A stretch of DNA of 64,000 nucleotides from NCBI RefSeq assembly GCF_001550155.1, contig NZ_LRUF01000008.1, positions 496,001-560,000 of the forward strand, read 5' to 3'. The DNA comes from Pseudoalteromonas arabiensis. GTDB taxonomy: Bacteria > Pseudomonadota > Gammaproteobacteria > Enterobacterales > Alteromonadaceae. The translations under genes and the position numbers were made by a program. Positions 10,428 through 18,947 of this stretch are shown piece after piece; position 1 is the stretch's first letter; each line of letters opens with the position of its first letter. The notes beneath the pieces are model-generated. The model saw nothing but the letters and a program-made list of their open reading frames with translations, made no database searches and was not told the origin of the DNA.

Positions 10428-10453
10428 GTTTAGAGTGAACGATCATTCTAAAC
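10428..10453. promoter_or_regulatory. 26-bp palindromic operator of the AcrAB-like operon
   Basis: A dyad with arms GTTTAGA-TGA and TCA-TCTAAAC that match except at two symmetric positions. It lies 14-39 bases upstream of the MFP start codon, where a repressor would block transcription. Length and symmetry fit a TetR-family operator, and a TetR gene ends the same cluster. Binding is inferred. Confidence 0.6.
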
Positions 10454-10620
10454 AAAAAAGCACGCAGATCAAGCGTCTTTAAACTAATTTACATTAAATA
10501 AAAAACTTGCCTTAGAGCATGTTTTTTGTGCAATAAATAATTTCTATTCACAGATTTTCAGTGATAACTGATAATTTTGATTACAAAACCGTTTTAAAAC
10601 TATCAGTTAGGAGTCATTGA

Positions 10621-11709
10621 CTAATCGCCTAAGCAAATGCCCATAGCGCGAGCACTTGTTATTAACGAATGTCCTGAAGGAATAACACGATATTCTGAAG
10701 TTGCTTGTTTTAAACTAATTGGTTTAATTTCACCCTCTTTACTAACAGGGATAAAACCGAATCGCCCCTGTTTAACTAGCTCGAATGCCTGCACACCAAA
10801 CTCTGCTGCTAACACCCTATCAAACGCATTAGGTGTACCGCCGCGTTGAATATGACCTAACACGGTTACTCTGACATCAAGGTCAAGCCCGTCTCTTATT
10901 TGTGAAGCAAGCTGCTCAGCAATGCCACCAAGCACTGGATTTTCATAGCCAAATTCATTTGATTGTTTACAAACAACATTACCAGCAAGGGACTTTGCCC
11001 CTTCTGAAATAACGATATTGGCAAACCCATGCCCTTTATTAAAACGTGATGTTAGTTTGGCTTTTATCGACTCAATATCGTAAGGAATTTCTGGAATAAG
11101 CGCCACTTCTGCACCAGCAGCTATCGCTGAATGCAAACAAATCCAACCAGCGTCGCGACCCATTACTTCAGTAATAATCACTCGGTTATGGCTCTGCGCT
11201 GTTGGTATTAAGCGATCTATCGCTTCTGTGGCGGTGTCGACGGCAGTTTGAAAACCTATTGTATAATCAGTACCATATAAATCATTATCAATGGTTTTTG
11301 GTACGCCTACGATATTTAAACCATGTTCAAACAAGTGCTGAGAGACTTTATGAGAACCGTCACCACCAATATTGATAACCGCATCAAAACCAAGCTCTGC
11401 TAGCTTCTCAATTAACTCCTTAGAACGGTCAACAAGTAGGTGTTTACCGTCAACATTTACTGGAAAGGCAATGGGGTTGCCCTTGTTCACCGTTTCCAAT
11501 ATTGTTCCACCACGCACATGAATGCCTGCAGTCAGCTCGTTTGTAAGGTGGACAATGTCGTTCGGTGTTTCTAATACACCGCAGTAAGCTCTTCGGCTAC
11601 CATATACCTGCCAGTTACCATCATGTTCAGCGGCTTTGACAACCGCTCGGATCACCCCATTGAGACCAGGGCAATCCCCTCCACTTGTTAATAGCAGTAA
11701 TTTTTTCAT
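10621..11709 (-). CDS. pfkA: 6-phosphofructokinase with GGDGS/PKTIDND signature
   Basis: A 362-residue PFK-A family enzyme, phosphorylating fructose 6-phosphate in glycolysis. The nucleotide loop is SGGDCPGLN (9-17). GGDGS is at 115-119 and PKTIDND at 137-143, then MGRDAGW. E. coli PfkA has Gly at both diagnostic positions; pyrophosphate enzymes have Asp and Lys. This protein has Gly in the first and Lys in the second, the combination known from ATP-using enzymes of the actinobacterial type, so ATP use is most likely but not proven. It stands alone, downstream of nothing obvious on its strand, and it is longer than the 320-residue E. coli enzyme. Confidence 0.88.
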   Translation of the reverse strand: MKKLLLLTSGGDCPGLNGVIRAVVKAAEHDGNWQVYGSRRAYCGVLETPNDIVHLTNELTAGIHVRGGTILETVNKGNPIAFPVNVDGKHLLVDRSKELIEKLAELGFDAVINIGGDGSHKVSQHLFEHGLNIVGVPKTIDNDLYGTDYTIGFQTAVDTATEAIDRLIPTAQSHNRVIITEVMGRDAGWICLHSAIAAGAEVALIPEIPYDIESIKAKLTSRFNKGHGFANIVISEGAKSLAGNVVCKQSNEFGYENPVLGGIAEQLASQIRDGLDLDVRVTVLGHIQRGGTPNAFDRVLAAEFGVQAFELVKQGRFGFIPVSKEGEIKPISLKQATSEYRVIPSGHSLITSARAMGICLGD

Positions 11710-11823
11710 ACATTTTCCACTGATGCTAAGGCACTTTTTACAGGTTAGCTTATTTTGGTAAGAAAAGCGTATGACCTAAATCAACTCAATAACAAAATCT
11801 ATACAGGCATTAAGTTTTAATAA

Positions 11824-13479
11824 CTAAAAGGTCTCAATAGAGAATGCCAGGTTGCTTACAGCACAGCCTGTTTGTGAATTATTAAGACGATGATACTCAG
11901 TGTTTTTATCTGCATTAAAAGCAAGTAAAAACTCGTCTTGTTGCGCTACCGCTTGCTTTTCTTGTGTTAAGCAAATAGCTTGCAATAAAGAACGCAATTT
12001 TTCAGCTTCAAAAATATTTCCAAATCGCTGCATGGGTAATGGTGGAATTTTGATTGTAGCTAACGCCTTATCTGTAGAGCTTTTTGATAAAGTAAATTCA
12101 TTGCCCTTAATATCGATGACAGCCCCCGTTGGCCAATAGTCTATGAGACCTTTATTTTCACCCTGTGACTGTATATGCGTTACACCACTTCGACCAATAA
12201 CGGTCATTAAACGAGTATCAGTTGAATGGATCATAACAAGAGCGGTTGCTTCATCAATTCCAAAGCCATTTCGCTGGCCTGTTGCATTTAAAATGCTGAT
12301 TAACCTGGGCATACGATTATTTTCACTAAATTGACTATCAACAGGGCCGTAATTGAATGTTCCGAGTCCACCAGTAGACGAGTAAATAAGTTCACCTGTT
12401 GCTTGCTCGCTCACACAGCCCGTACATTCTTGCTGTATGGGCTTGTTTCTCAGAGAAGTAATACCGTCACCACTAATTATGCTAGGCACAGAACCGAATG
12501 CATTCTGACCACCTGCTTGTAATAAACTACTTACTCCAGTTGACATAATCACTGGACGAGATTGCAAATCATCAAACCAAGGTAGTTTCTTGCCGTTGTT
12601 ATCGAACAAAACTTGTTGCAGGTTTGTTTGCTGTTCATCGTTAAAGATCACCGCCGTTGCCGACTGGATTTTTTCCCGTACAGTTTTAATGCCAGCATCA
12701 CACAAAGCTTGTTCAGCTAACACCCTATCTGTGTAGACTTGTTCACGATTATAAACATGCATTTTTGCTTGACGTATATTTTTTAAATCAGCGCATTGAT
12801 TATGTGTCATAGCAAACGCTGAGGCTGATGTTAAAGCAAGCCACTCTGTTTTAATTCCCTTATTTTCAAAAAGCGACTGGTAAAAATCTGCTGCAGCATA
12901 TGGGTCACGACTTGATGCTGTAACAACAAGCACTTTAGGTGTTTGGCTTGAGACTTTTATACTTGCTCCAACAAAATCAACAATATCTGAGTTCGCCTTT
13001 TCTAGGTTAAGATCATTAAAAACCTGCTCTTTTAGTCTATTCCCATTAGAATCGAGAACAGCGACTTCGAGCATATCCAATATAAAATTAAACTCATGGC
13101 TATCAAGCTCACTCAAGCTTTCATTGTCAATATCACGCCACGTCCATAACAAAGCTGACTTAGTCACTGACTCTGAATGACTTTTAGCCAACTTGCTGAG
13201 TACCTGTATTACTCGTTTACGGTGTGATTCGTTAGCACTCGGCCATGCGTTTTTTAATTCTGTTAAAGCACGCTCTGTGATCTTAAATTGAGCAGCTTGT
13301 TTACCTTGTAGCTCGTTTTGATTGGTACAGTGATGAGCATTGACACTACTGCATACGTTAAGGGCACCACCAACCATTACTAAGGTTTGATTTTTTGATG
13401 ATTGTGCAAAACTTGAAATCGATAAACAAGCTATGAATGTAGTCAGAAAAATACGAGATAAGGTTTTAAAAAGAAACAT
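11824..13479 (-). CDS. Cyanophycinase-like (S51-related) secreted protein, nucleophile apparently lost
   Basis: A 551-residue protein with a signal peptide (about 1-25). It resembles cyanophycinase (peptidase S51) in layout: LVMVGGAL near residue 33, VLVVTASSRDPYAAADFY near 185, and FGIDEATALVM near 415. In active relatives a GG(D/N)Q segment and a GTSAG-type serine elbow lie between these; here the matching stretches read NDEQQ and VIMSTGVSSLL, so the catalytic serine seems replaced by Gly. That alignment is by eye. It may be a non-catalytic binding protein or have an altered active site. It has its own upstream region and no operon partner. Confidence 0.6.
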   Translation of the reverse strand: MFLFKTLSRIFLTTFIACLSISSFAQSSKNQTLVMVGGALNVCSSVNAHHCTNQNELQGKQAAQFKITERALTELKNAWPSANESHRKRVIQVLSKLAKSHSESVTKSALLWTWRDIDNESLSELDSHEFNFILDMLEVAVLDSNGNRLKEQVFNDLNLEKANSDIVDFVGASIKVSSQTPKVLVVTASSRDPYAAADFYQSLFENKGIKTEWLALTSASAFAMTHNQCADLKNIRQAKMHVYNREQVYTDRVLAEQALCDAGIKTVREKIQSATAVIFNDEQQTNLQQVLFDNNGKKLPWFDDLQSRPVIMSTGVSSLLQAGGQNAFGSVPSIISGDGITSLRNKPIQQECTGCVSEQATGELIYSSTGGLGTFNYGPVDSQFSENNRMPRLISILNATGQRNGFGIDEATALVMIHSTDTRLMTVIGRSGVTHIQSQGENKGLIDYWPTGAVIDIKGNEFTLSKSSTDKALATIKIPPLPMQRFGNIFEAEKLRSLLQAICLTQEKQAVAQQDEFLLAFNADKNTEYHRLNNSQTGCAVSNLAFSIETF

Positions 13480-13549
13480 AAAAAATCTTTTAGTATTAAA
13501 GGAGCTAAGCCGCAGTATACAGATTTTTCATTGCACTTAAAATAATGAC

Positions 13550-13569
13550 GAAGGCGCTTACGCGCCTTC
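13550..13569 (-). terminator. Hairpin at the 3' end of paeA
   Basis: GAAGGCGC / GCGCCTTC arms of 8 bp flank a 4-base loop that contains the stop codon of the paeA gene. On the minus strand it is followed by an AT-rich but broken T run, so it may be a weak terminator. Confidence 0.4.
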
Positions 13570-14850
13570 ACTTTCAGTCACTCGAGAAACAATTAACTGT
13601 TCGATTTTCACACCTTCGACGTCAACTATCTCAAACTTGTATCCGGCAAAATTGATAAACTCTGCCCGCTTAGGTAAACGTTTCATAGTGTAAATCAAAA
13701 ATCCTGCGACGGTTTCATAATGAGATTGCTCAGGAAACTCTTCAATCTCAAGAACCTTAGCGAGTTCAACTACGGGTGTAAGGCCATCCACCAGCCAAGA
13801 GGAATTATCACGTTTAATAATCAACTCTTCACCTTGGTGAGTGATCAAGTCGCCCATAAACCCTCTCATTAAATCTTTAACAGTGACAATCCCCACCATT
13901 AACGCATACTCATTTACTACAACCGCAAATGGTTCTGCTGCTTTTTTAAAGGTATTAAGTGCTTCTGAAAGGCTCAAGGTTTCTGGTAAGTAGAAGACAT
14001 CACGGGTAATAAGTTCGCTGTCAATTTCAGCGTTTTGCCCTTTGAGCACTTTACGAAGGATATCTTTGGACTCAACAGAGCCAATTAATTTATCTAAACT
14101 ACCGTCACAGACTAAAAAGTGATTATGTGGATGCTCAATAATTTTTGTTGCCACCTCTTGTGCATCTGCCCTAACATCAAAATAAACAATCTGATCCCTT
14201 GGTGTCATCACACTGGATAAAAAGCGCGCTTCTAAATCAAACACATTACCAATCAATTGATATTCTTGTTGCTGAAGACTGCCATATTCAGCACCCGCTT
14301 CCATCATCGCAACAATATCTTCGGTAGTAACAATATCCTCACGTTCAGCAGGCACCTTAAAAGCACGCAAAATCGCATTCGTTGTACCATTAAAAAACAT
14401 AACAAACGGCGTTAAAGCAAATGTGACCCAACGCATAATTGACACGACTCTGACAGCGACAGCTTCAGGCATAATCATCGCTAAACGTTTTGGTAATAAA
14501 TCAGCAAATAAAATAAATAAAGAAGTAATACTTAAAAACGAAATCAAAAAACTAATTTGACTAAGCAAAGGACCTTGGTAAATCATCACAAGGATTTGCT
14601 CAATATAAGGTGACAATGCCTGCTCACCGACAATACCACCAAGAATTGCAATCGCGTTCAAAGAAATTTGAATCATTGCAAAAAATGCCCCTGGGTTTTC
14701 CTGTAAAGCGAGAACCGCTTGGGCTTTGTTATTCCCTTCATCAACCATGACTCGTAATTTAATTTTCCGTGAAGCTGCAATGGCAATTTCGCTCATCGCA
14801 AATAATGCACTTATGAAAATTAAGAAAACAATAACGAGCAGATCACTCAT
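13558..14850 (-). CDS. paeA: PaeA/YtfL-like CNNM/CorC-family membrane exporter
   Basis: A 430-residue protein that aligns along its length with E. coli YtfL, now called PaeA and linked to polyamine (cadaverine, putrescine) export. It has an N-terminal DUF21/CNNM domain with four membrane segments (about 1-190; SEIAIAASRKIKLRVMVDEGN and ENPGAFFAMIQISLNAIAILGGI are near identical to YtfL), two CBS domains (about 205-335; SSVMTPRDQIVYFD, NEYALMVGIVT) and a CorC_HlyC domain at the end (SSWLVDGLTP, FAGYKFEIVDVEG). The usual hemolysin label is historical. A ribosome site AGGAG precedes the ATG. Confidence 0.85.
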   Translation of the reverse strand: MSDLLVIVFLIFISALFAMSEIAIAASRKIKLRVMVDEGNNKAQAVLALQENPGAFFAMIQISLNAIAILGGIVGEQALSPYIEQILVMIYQGPLLSQISFLISFLSITSLFILFADLLPKRLAMIMPEAVAVRVVSIMRWVTFALTPFVMFFNGTTNAILRAFKVPAEREDIVTTEDIVAMMEAGAEYGSLQQQEYQLIGNVFDLEARFLSSVMTPRDQIVYFDVRADAQEVATKIIEHPHNHFLVCDGSLDKLIGSVESKDILRKVLKGQNAEIDSELITRDVFYLPETLSLSEALNTFKKAAEPFAVVVNEYALMVGIVTVKDLMRGFMGDLITHQGEELIIKRDNSSWLVDGLTPVVELAKVLEIEEFPEQSHYETVAGFLIYTMKRLPKRAEFINFAGYKFEIVDVEGVKIEQLIVSRVTESEGA

Positions 14851-14867
14851 TTTAAAACTCCTAAAAA

Positions 14868-14893
14868 AACAGGCGCATTGAACTTTTCAATGC
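14868..14893 (-). promoter_or_regulatory. Leader hairpin plus T tract just before paeA
   Basis: Reading the minus strand, 8-bp arms GCATTGAA / TTCAATGC with a 3-base loop (14875-14893) are followed by GCCTG and seven T, then the AGGAG ribosome site. The order resembles an attenuator ahead of the gene. A TATTAT box directly upstream could instead make the dyad an operator over the start point. Confidence 0.3.
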
Positions 14894-15002
14894 ATAATAC
14901 TTTTCGCACGTTTTGGCGCTGAGTAACCTGATTAAACTGGCCTACATTTAAAATGTTTAACACTAGAAAATCGGTTATTTGGGTTAGCAAAATTGTTCAA
15001 AA

Positions 15003-15034
15003 AGCAGCTGATTATAGCTAGTTTACTATAATCA
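15003..15034 (-). terminator. Terminator-like hairpin after the solute-binding gene
   Basis: Nine-bp arms TGATTATAG / CTATAATCA with an 8-base loop, followed on the minus strand by GCTGCTTTTT. It lies just after the stop of the gene ending at 15041. Confidence 0.55.
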
Positions 15035-15040
15035 ACAAGC

Positions 15041-15739
15041 CTATTTTGCTTGGTTCGATGAAAAGGCGTGAGTTAATTTTTCTAAGGTGGTGCTCTCAAG
15101 ATTTTTATTACAAGCAAAGTACAAATCTTGATAATCGGCAGGAATTTTATAAATAGCTTTTAGCAATGAGAGGGTTTTATCTTTTTTAAGCTCATAATTA
15201 AATTGTTCATCGCTAAGTACAACCATATCAATGCTAGAGCGGCGGCTTTTGAGAACATCATAAATGTTCTCAAAGCTATCTAGCAAAATCAGCTGATTTT
15301 GTTCATTAAAACCATGTTCAGACAAATATACGTGGCTGTAGTTGTCTTTTAAGACGGCTATTCGATATTTTTTTGCTTGCTCTAGGTTTTCAATTTGAAC
15401 CTGTTGCGACTTAAAACTATAAAAAGAAGCGGTGAAATTACCTAGCTTTGCAATCCAGCTAAACTTATCCTCTCTACTTGGTAATCTAGCAATGGAGAAT
15501 ATACACGTTTTTTCATCTCGTAATGCGGCATTATATGATATGGGCCATGCATTTACTGATAAGGTATACTCAACACCACTTTTCTTTAAAGCGGTAGTTA
15601 CTTCTTCGACCACAGTACCTACAAGAACACCTTGCGCATTCTGATACTGAAAACTAGGAAGATTTTCTGTCACAACGGTGATTGCTGCAAAGCAAGGTTG
15701 CAACAGCAAAGCAAGTGATAGAATAATAGGTTTGAGCAT
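15041..15739 (-). CDS. Periplasmic solute-binding-protein-like protein (SBP_bac_3 type)
   Basis: A 232-residue protein with a signal peptide (about 1-18, ending CFA-A). The rest resembles the periplasmic binding proteins of polar amino acid uptake and the related sensor-like proteins common in Alteromonadales: VVTENLPSFQYQNAQGVLVGTVVEEV at the start, and a second lobe with RIAVLKDNYSHVYLSEHGF. No permease or ATPase gene is adjacent, so it is likely a stand-alone member of unknown ligand. It has a promoter region of 130 bases and a hairpin after its stop. Confidence 0.7.
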   Translation of the reverse strand: MLKPIILSLALLLQPCFAAITVVTENLPSFQYQNAQGVLVGTVVEEVTTALKKSGVEYTLSVNAWPISYNAALRDEKTCIFSIARLPSREDKFSWIAKLGNFTASFYSFKSQQVQIENLEQAKKYRIAVLKDNYSHVYLSEHGFNEQNQLILLDSFENIYDVLKSRRSSIDMVVLSDEQFNYELKKDKTLSLLKAIYKIPADYQDLYFACNKNLESTTLEKLTHAFSSNQAK

Positions 15740-15831
15740 AAATAGACTATACCAAAAAGTTATAATTATTTTTTATATAAATATAGTCTGAAGTGTAAGA
15801 TTTGGAAATAAAATTTAAAGTACCCAATGAT

Positions 15832-15861
15832 AGGTGAAAGGCCAAAGTAAGCCTTTCACCT
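15832..15861 (-). terminator. Hairpin downstream of the arginase-family gene
   Basis: Perfect 11-bp arms AGGTGAAAGGC / GCCTTTCACCT around 8 bases, starting 8 bases after the stop at 15869. It lacks a T tract on either strand, so it may end or stabilise the transcript. Confidence 0.45.
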
Positions 15862-15868
15862 AAACCAG

Positions 15869-16978
15869 TTACTTATTTATGGCGTTAATTAAGAAAGCTG
15901 AGATCTTTGCCCCTTCACGAAGCGTCGTCTCAGAACTTGTTTGACCAATTAAAGAGCTATCTGTGAATGGCGCTATTTCCATCATATCTGCCCCCGTTAT
16001 CGGAAACTCATCAGCAATAGCAACTAAGATATCAAGTGCATGCTGCGGCGTTAATCCACCCGCTTCTGGCGTGCCGGTCGCTGATGCAAAGCTTTCATCT
16101 AATGCGTCAATATCAAAGCTAACATACAGCTCATCAATATTATCGGCTTTAAGTTGTGCAATTACTTCCTCTGCGACAGCTTGCGCGCCACGTTCTAAGA
16201 TTTCATGAGCCCAATGCTGTTTAACACCAAACGTTGATTCCCAATGCTCTTTCGGTTTACCACTCGAACGAATACCAAACTGAATTAAATTACGCGGTGA
16301 AGGTAAATACTCAAGAATATGCGTACACCATGAGCCAAAACATAAATCAATACCTAAGCGTTCAACTAATAAGTCAGTATGTGCATCAAAGTGAATAATT
16401 GCCGTGCGCTTACCTGCATCACGTTTTGCTTTTAAATATGCTTTTGTTAATGGGTAACTGATTGAATGGTCACCGCCAATACCGAAAATTCCTTTGTCTG
16501 GGTAGTTAGCGTAAAAACCATCACACACATCTTCTGTAATCGACAAAGGTGATACGTGGTATTCACTGTTTTCGTCTGCGTATAGCGCCTTTTGACAGTT
16601 AGTGATTGTCGCATCGTTTAAATATTTATCGTGCAGTAAATGAGGGATAACACGTACATCACCAAGATCAAAAGCACGTGCTTGTGGCTGTTGATCGATT
16701 AAGGTTGAACGTAAAAATAACGGGCCCCAGTTAGCGCCTCGTAAAATACCACCACCACAATCAGAGCTAATACCCAAAATAACGGCTTTGTGCTCAGAAT
16801 CAGCCAGTGTTTCAAGTGACTCTTTCCAAAGCACATCAACGTTATCAGTTTGCCCATAAAGCTTGGTACGTAATGCATCTTTTCGTTCCTTTGCCGTATT
16901 AACTGTAAAAACACCATCACCTGGTGGGCATAAGCACTGGCTTAATTTTTCATGGAACGCTTTTTGTGTGTTACTCAT
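15869..16978 (-). CDS. Arginase/agmatinase/formiminoglutamase-family hydrolase
   Basis: A 369-residue ureohydrolase. The ATG at 16978 is chosen because GCGGAGTG lies 5 bases before it; a longer frame begins 11 codons earlier without a good site. The binuclear manganese ligands are all visible: GGDHS (His171), DAHTD (Asp198, His200, Asp202) and SFDIDALD later. TGTPEAGGLTP gives the usual substrate loop. Family members hydrolyse arginine, agmatine, guanidinobutyrate or formiminoglutamate. It is longer than E. coli agmatinase (about 306), and no neighbour fixes the substrate. Confidence 0.85.
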   Translation of the reverse strand: MSNTQKAFHEKLSQCLCPPGDGVFTVNTAKERKDALRTKLYGQTDNVDVLWKESLETLADSEHKAVILGISSDCGGGILRGANWGPLFLRSTLIDQQPQARAFDLGDVRVIPHLLHDKYLNDATITNCQKALYADENSEYHVSPLSITEDVCDGFYANYPDKGIFGIGGDHSISYPLTKAYLKAKRDAGKRTAIIHFDAHTDLLVERLGIDLCFGSWCTHILEYLPSPRNLIQFGIRSSGKPKEHWESTFGVKQHWAHEILERGAQAVAEEVIAQLKADNIDELYVSFDIDALDESFASATGTPEAGGLTPQHALDILVAIADEFPITGADMMEIAPFTDSSLIGQTSSETTLREGAKISAFLINAINK

Positions 16979-17269
16979 TTTCACTCCGCTGGTAAGTATC
17001 TGCATATTCATGCGTAATTTAAAAAATTACACTCTTTTTTACTTTTAACTATGTTCAACTCAATCAAAGGTAAAAGATAATAAAACTTGAAAAAACAAAC
17101 AATTGATATAATTGAAGTTCTTTTTCAAAACAGAAGGATTTTGGTGGCTTATCTCGAGCATAAGCACCTTGCTTTTGGCAGATATAACATGGGGAATTTT
17201 AAAGTCAAACTTTGCAGCAACCTGTCAAGTTGCTGCGTTAAATTAATATTCAATCAGAGTGAATACTCA

Positions 17270-18049
17270 TTATTCGTAGCCTCTCGGCTTTTTGGTTTTG
17301 ATGACGGCAATGTAGGCGTGCCAGCTTGCATAACTAAGTAGTGGCATGATTACAATAAAACCAGCCGTGCCCGTTATAAAACCAACGAACACTAAACACA
17401 AAATTAATGCAGCCCAGACAATCATGGCGCCCACGTTATTTTTTACTGCACTAATAGAGGAAATAACTGCAGTCATGATATCTACCCGACGCTCCATCAT
17501 TATTTGAGGCGCGAATGCTGAAATGGCGAAAACAGTGACTAGGAGTATTCCACCGACAATACTACCCAATGTTAAAAAAGCTGATAACTGTTCAAAGCTT
17601 GGATTAACCACATTAGGGTATAAAGCATGAATAAGCGCTGCCAATCGCATCCACACTATCATGATCACCATGAGTAAAACGGCAAACCCCCACTCCCCAG
17701 CAGGGTTCCTAAACATCGACTTTACGCTGTGTAGTAGTGTCGGTTTATGGCCTTTTTCTAGCTCCCACGCAACGTCATACAGCCCAGCAGCAAATGCAGG
17801 CCCCACTAATGCAAAACCAACCACGGCAGGTAAAATAACCAAATGCGTGTCGAACCTGTATACAAAAAACATAATCGCAGCAGGTATCAGGGTAAAAACT
17901 AACCCATAGACTAAACTGAGTATCGGTGCATTTGCGATGTCTTTAAACGCCAACGCCAACCAGTGAAAGGGGGCCATCGCAGAAATTTGAGTGCTTTGTA
18001 AACAACGAGCAAATTGTTGATGTTTACTCATAGAAGATGAAGCAGGCAT
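17270..18049 (-). CDS. DUF2189 integral membrane protein
   Basis: A 259-residue protein with about six membrane helices: roughly 45-62, 67-90, 118-140, 155-180, 208-228 and 232-250. The sequence follows the DUF2189 family (FKDIANAPILSLVYGLVFTLIP; LVGPAFAAGLYDVAWELEKGHKP), found widely in proteobacteria and sometimes linked to cytochrome oxidase-like annotations without proof. GAGGA lies 7 bases before the ATG. It is divergent from udp. An 8-bp hairpin GCAGCAAC/GTTGCTGC at 17214-17236 follows it. Function unknown. Confidence 0.75.
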   Translation of the reverse strand: MPASSSMSKHQQFARCLQSTQISAMAPFHWLALAFKDIANAPILSLVYGLVFTLIPAAIMFFVYRFDTHLVILPAVVGFALVGPAFAAGLYDVAWELEKGHKPTLLHSVKSMFRNPAGEWGFAVLLMVIMIVWMRLAALIHALYPNVVNPSFEQLSAFLTLGSIVGGILLVTVFAISAFAPQIMMERRVDIMTAVISSISAVKNNVGAMIVWAALILCLVFVGFITGTAGFIVIMPLLSYASWHAYIAVIKTKKPRGYE

Positions 18050-18096
18050 AGTATATCCTCATTTATCATTATCTATTAAGGTTTAGGTTATCTGCT

Positions 18097-18135
18097 CGAT
18101 TCTTGCAACAATCGCACTGCAGGACATCTGTCCTG
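18097..18135. promoter_or_regulatory. Two dyads in the udp promoter region
   Basis: CGATT-CTTGCAAC-AATCG (18097-18114) is an 18-bp near-perfect palindrome centred on TTGCAA. CAGGACA-TC-TGTCCTG (18120-18135) is a second, perfect dyad. Both lie 57-95 bases upstream of udp. The TTGCAA core is in the style of LacI-family sites such as CytR, which controls nucleoside genes; this is a guess from position. Confidence 0.4.
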
Positions 18136-18191
18136 TACATTCGCAGCAGATATATAAAGTATTACGCTTTAGCTAAAAATAAGGTTCAAAA

Positions 18192-18947
18192 ATGGAAAAG
18201 GTATTTCACTTAGGACTAACACGTGACGACTTAAAAGGTGCAACTCTTGCAATTGTGCCTGGGGATCCAGATCGTTCTGCACGTATTTCTTCTCTTTTAG
18301 ATGATCCTGAATGTCTTGCAAAAACCCGTGAATTTCATGTCTACCGTGGTGTCTTAAATGGTCACAATATAGTTGTTTGTTCTACTGGTATTGGTGGTCC
18401 ATCTACATCAATAGCCGTTGAAGAACTCGCACAACTTGGTATTAATACCTTTTTACGAATTGGTACGACTGGCGCTATTCAACCGCATATCAATGAAGGT
18501 GATATTTTAATTAGTCAAGCGTCAGTTCGCTTGGATGGAGCAAGCCAGCATTTTGCTCCTCTTAGCTACCCCGCTGCATCCGACTTTTTTGCCACACAAG
18601 CAATGGTCAATGCCTGTAATGAGTTAGGTATTCAATTCCACATTGGCATAACTGCGTCTAGTGACACCTTTTACCCAGGGCAAGAACGCTATGATACCCA
18701 TTCGGGTTATGTGCCTCGCGCTTTTCAAGGTAGTTGTGAAGAATGGCAAAAGCTGGGGGTAATGAACTATGAAATGGAATCAGCGACCTTATTCACTATG
18801 TGCGCTGCTTTAGGGTTACGTGCGGCTTGTGTAGCTGGGGTGCTTGTTAACCGCACTAAACAGGAAATTCCTAATGTAGACCACGGCGAGATTGAAAGAA
18901 AATCAGTCGCCGTAGTTATTGAAGCTGCAAAACAATTACTCGGATAA
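18192..18947 (+). CDS. udp: Uridine phosphorylase
   Basis: A 251-residue cytosolic enzyme that splits uridine with phosphate into uracil and ribose 1-phosphate. It is very close to E. coli Udp throughout: [25 protein letters not shown] at the start, [63 protein letters not shown] and [10 protein letters not shown]. Length is as usual. It ends facing cdd, overlapping its last 12 bases, so the two salvage genes are convergent. Dyads upstream may serve nucleoside control. Confidence 0.96.
   Translation: MEKVFHLGLTRDDLKGATLAIVPGDPDRSARISSLLDDPECLAKTREFHVYRGVLNGHNIVVCSTGIGGPSTSIAVEELAQLGINTFLRIGTTGAIQPHINEGDILISQASVRLDGASQHFAPLSYPAASDFFATQAMVNACNELGIQFHIGITASSDTFYPGQERYDTHSGYVPRAFQGSCEEWQKLGVMNYEMESATLFTMCAALGLRAACVAGVLVNRTKQEIPNVDHGEIERKSVAVVIEAAKQLLG

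Noticed and set aside
10621..11709. Pyrophosphate-dependent phosphofructokinase, suggested by PKTIDND
   Set aside because: The first diagnostic residue is Gly (GGDGS), not Asp, so ATP use is more likely.
17087..17341. 84-codon plus-strand frame between the arginase-family and DUF2189 genes
   Set aside because: It overlaps the end of the DUF2189 gene, has no family features and no convincing ribosome site.
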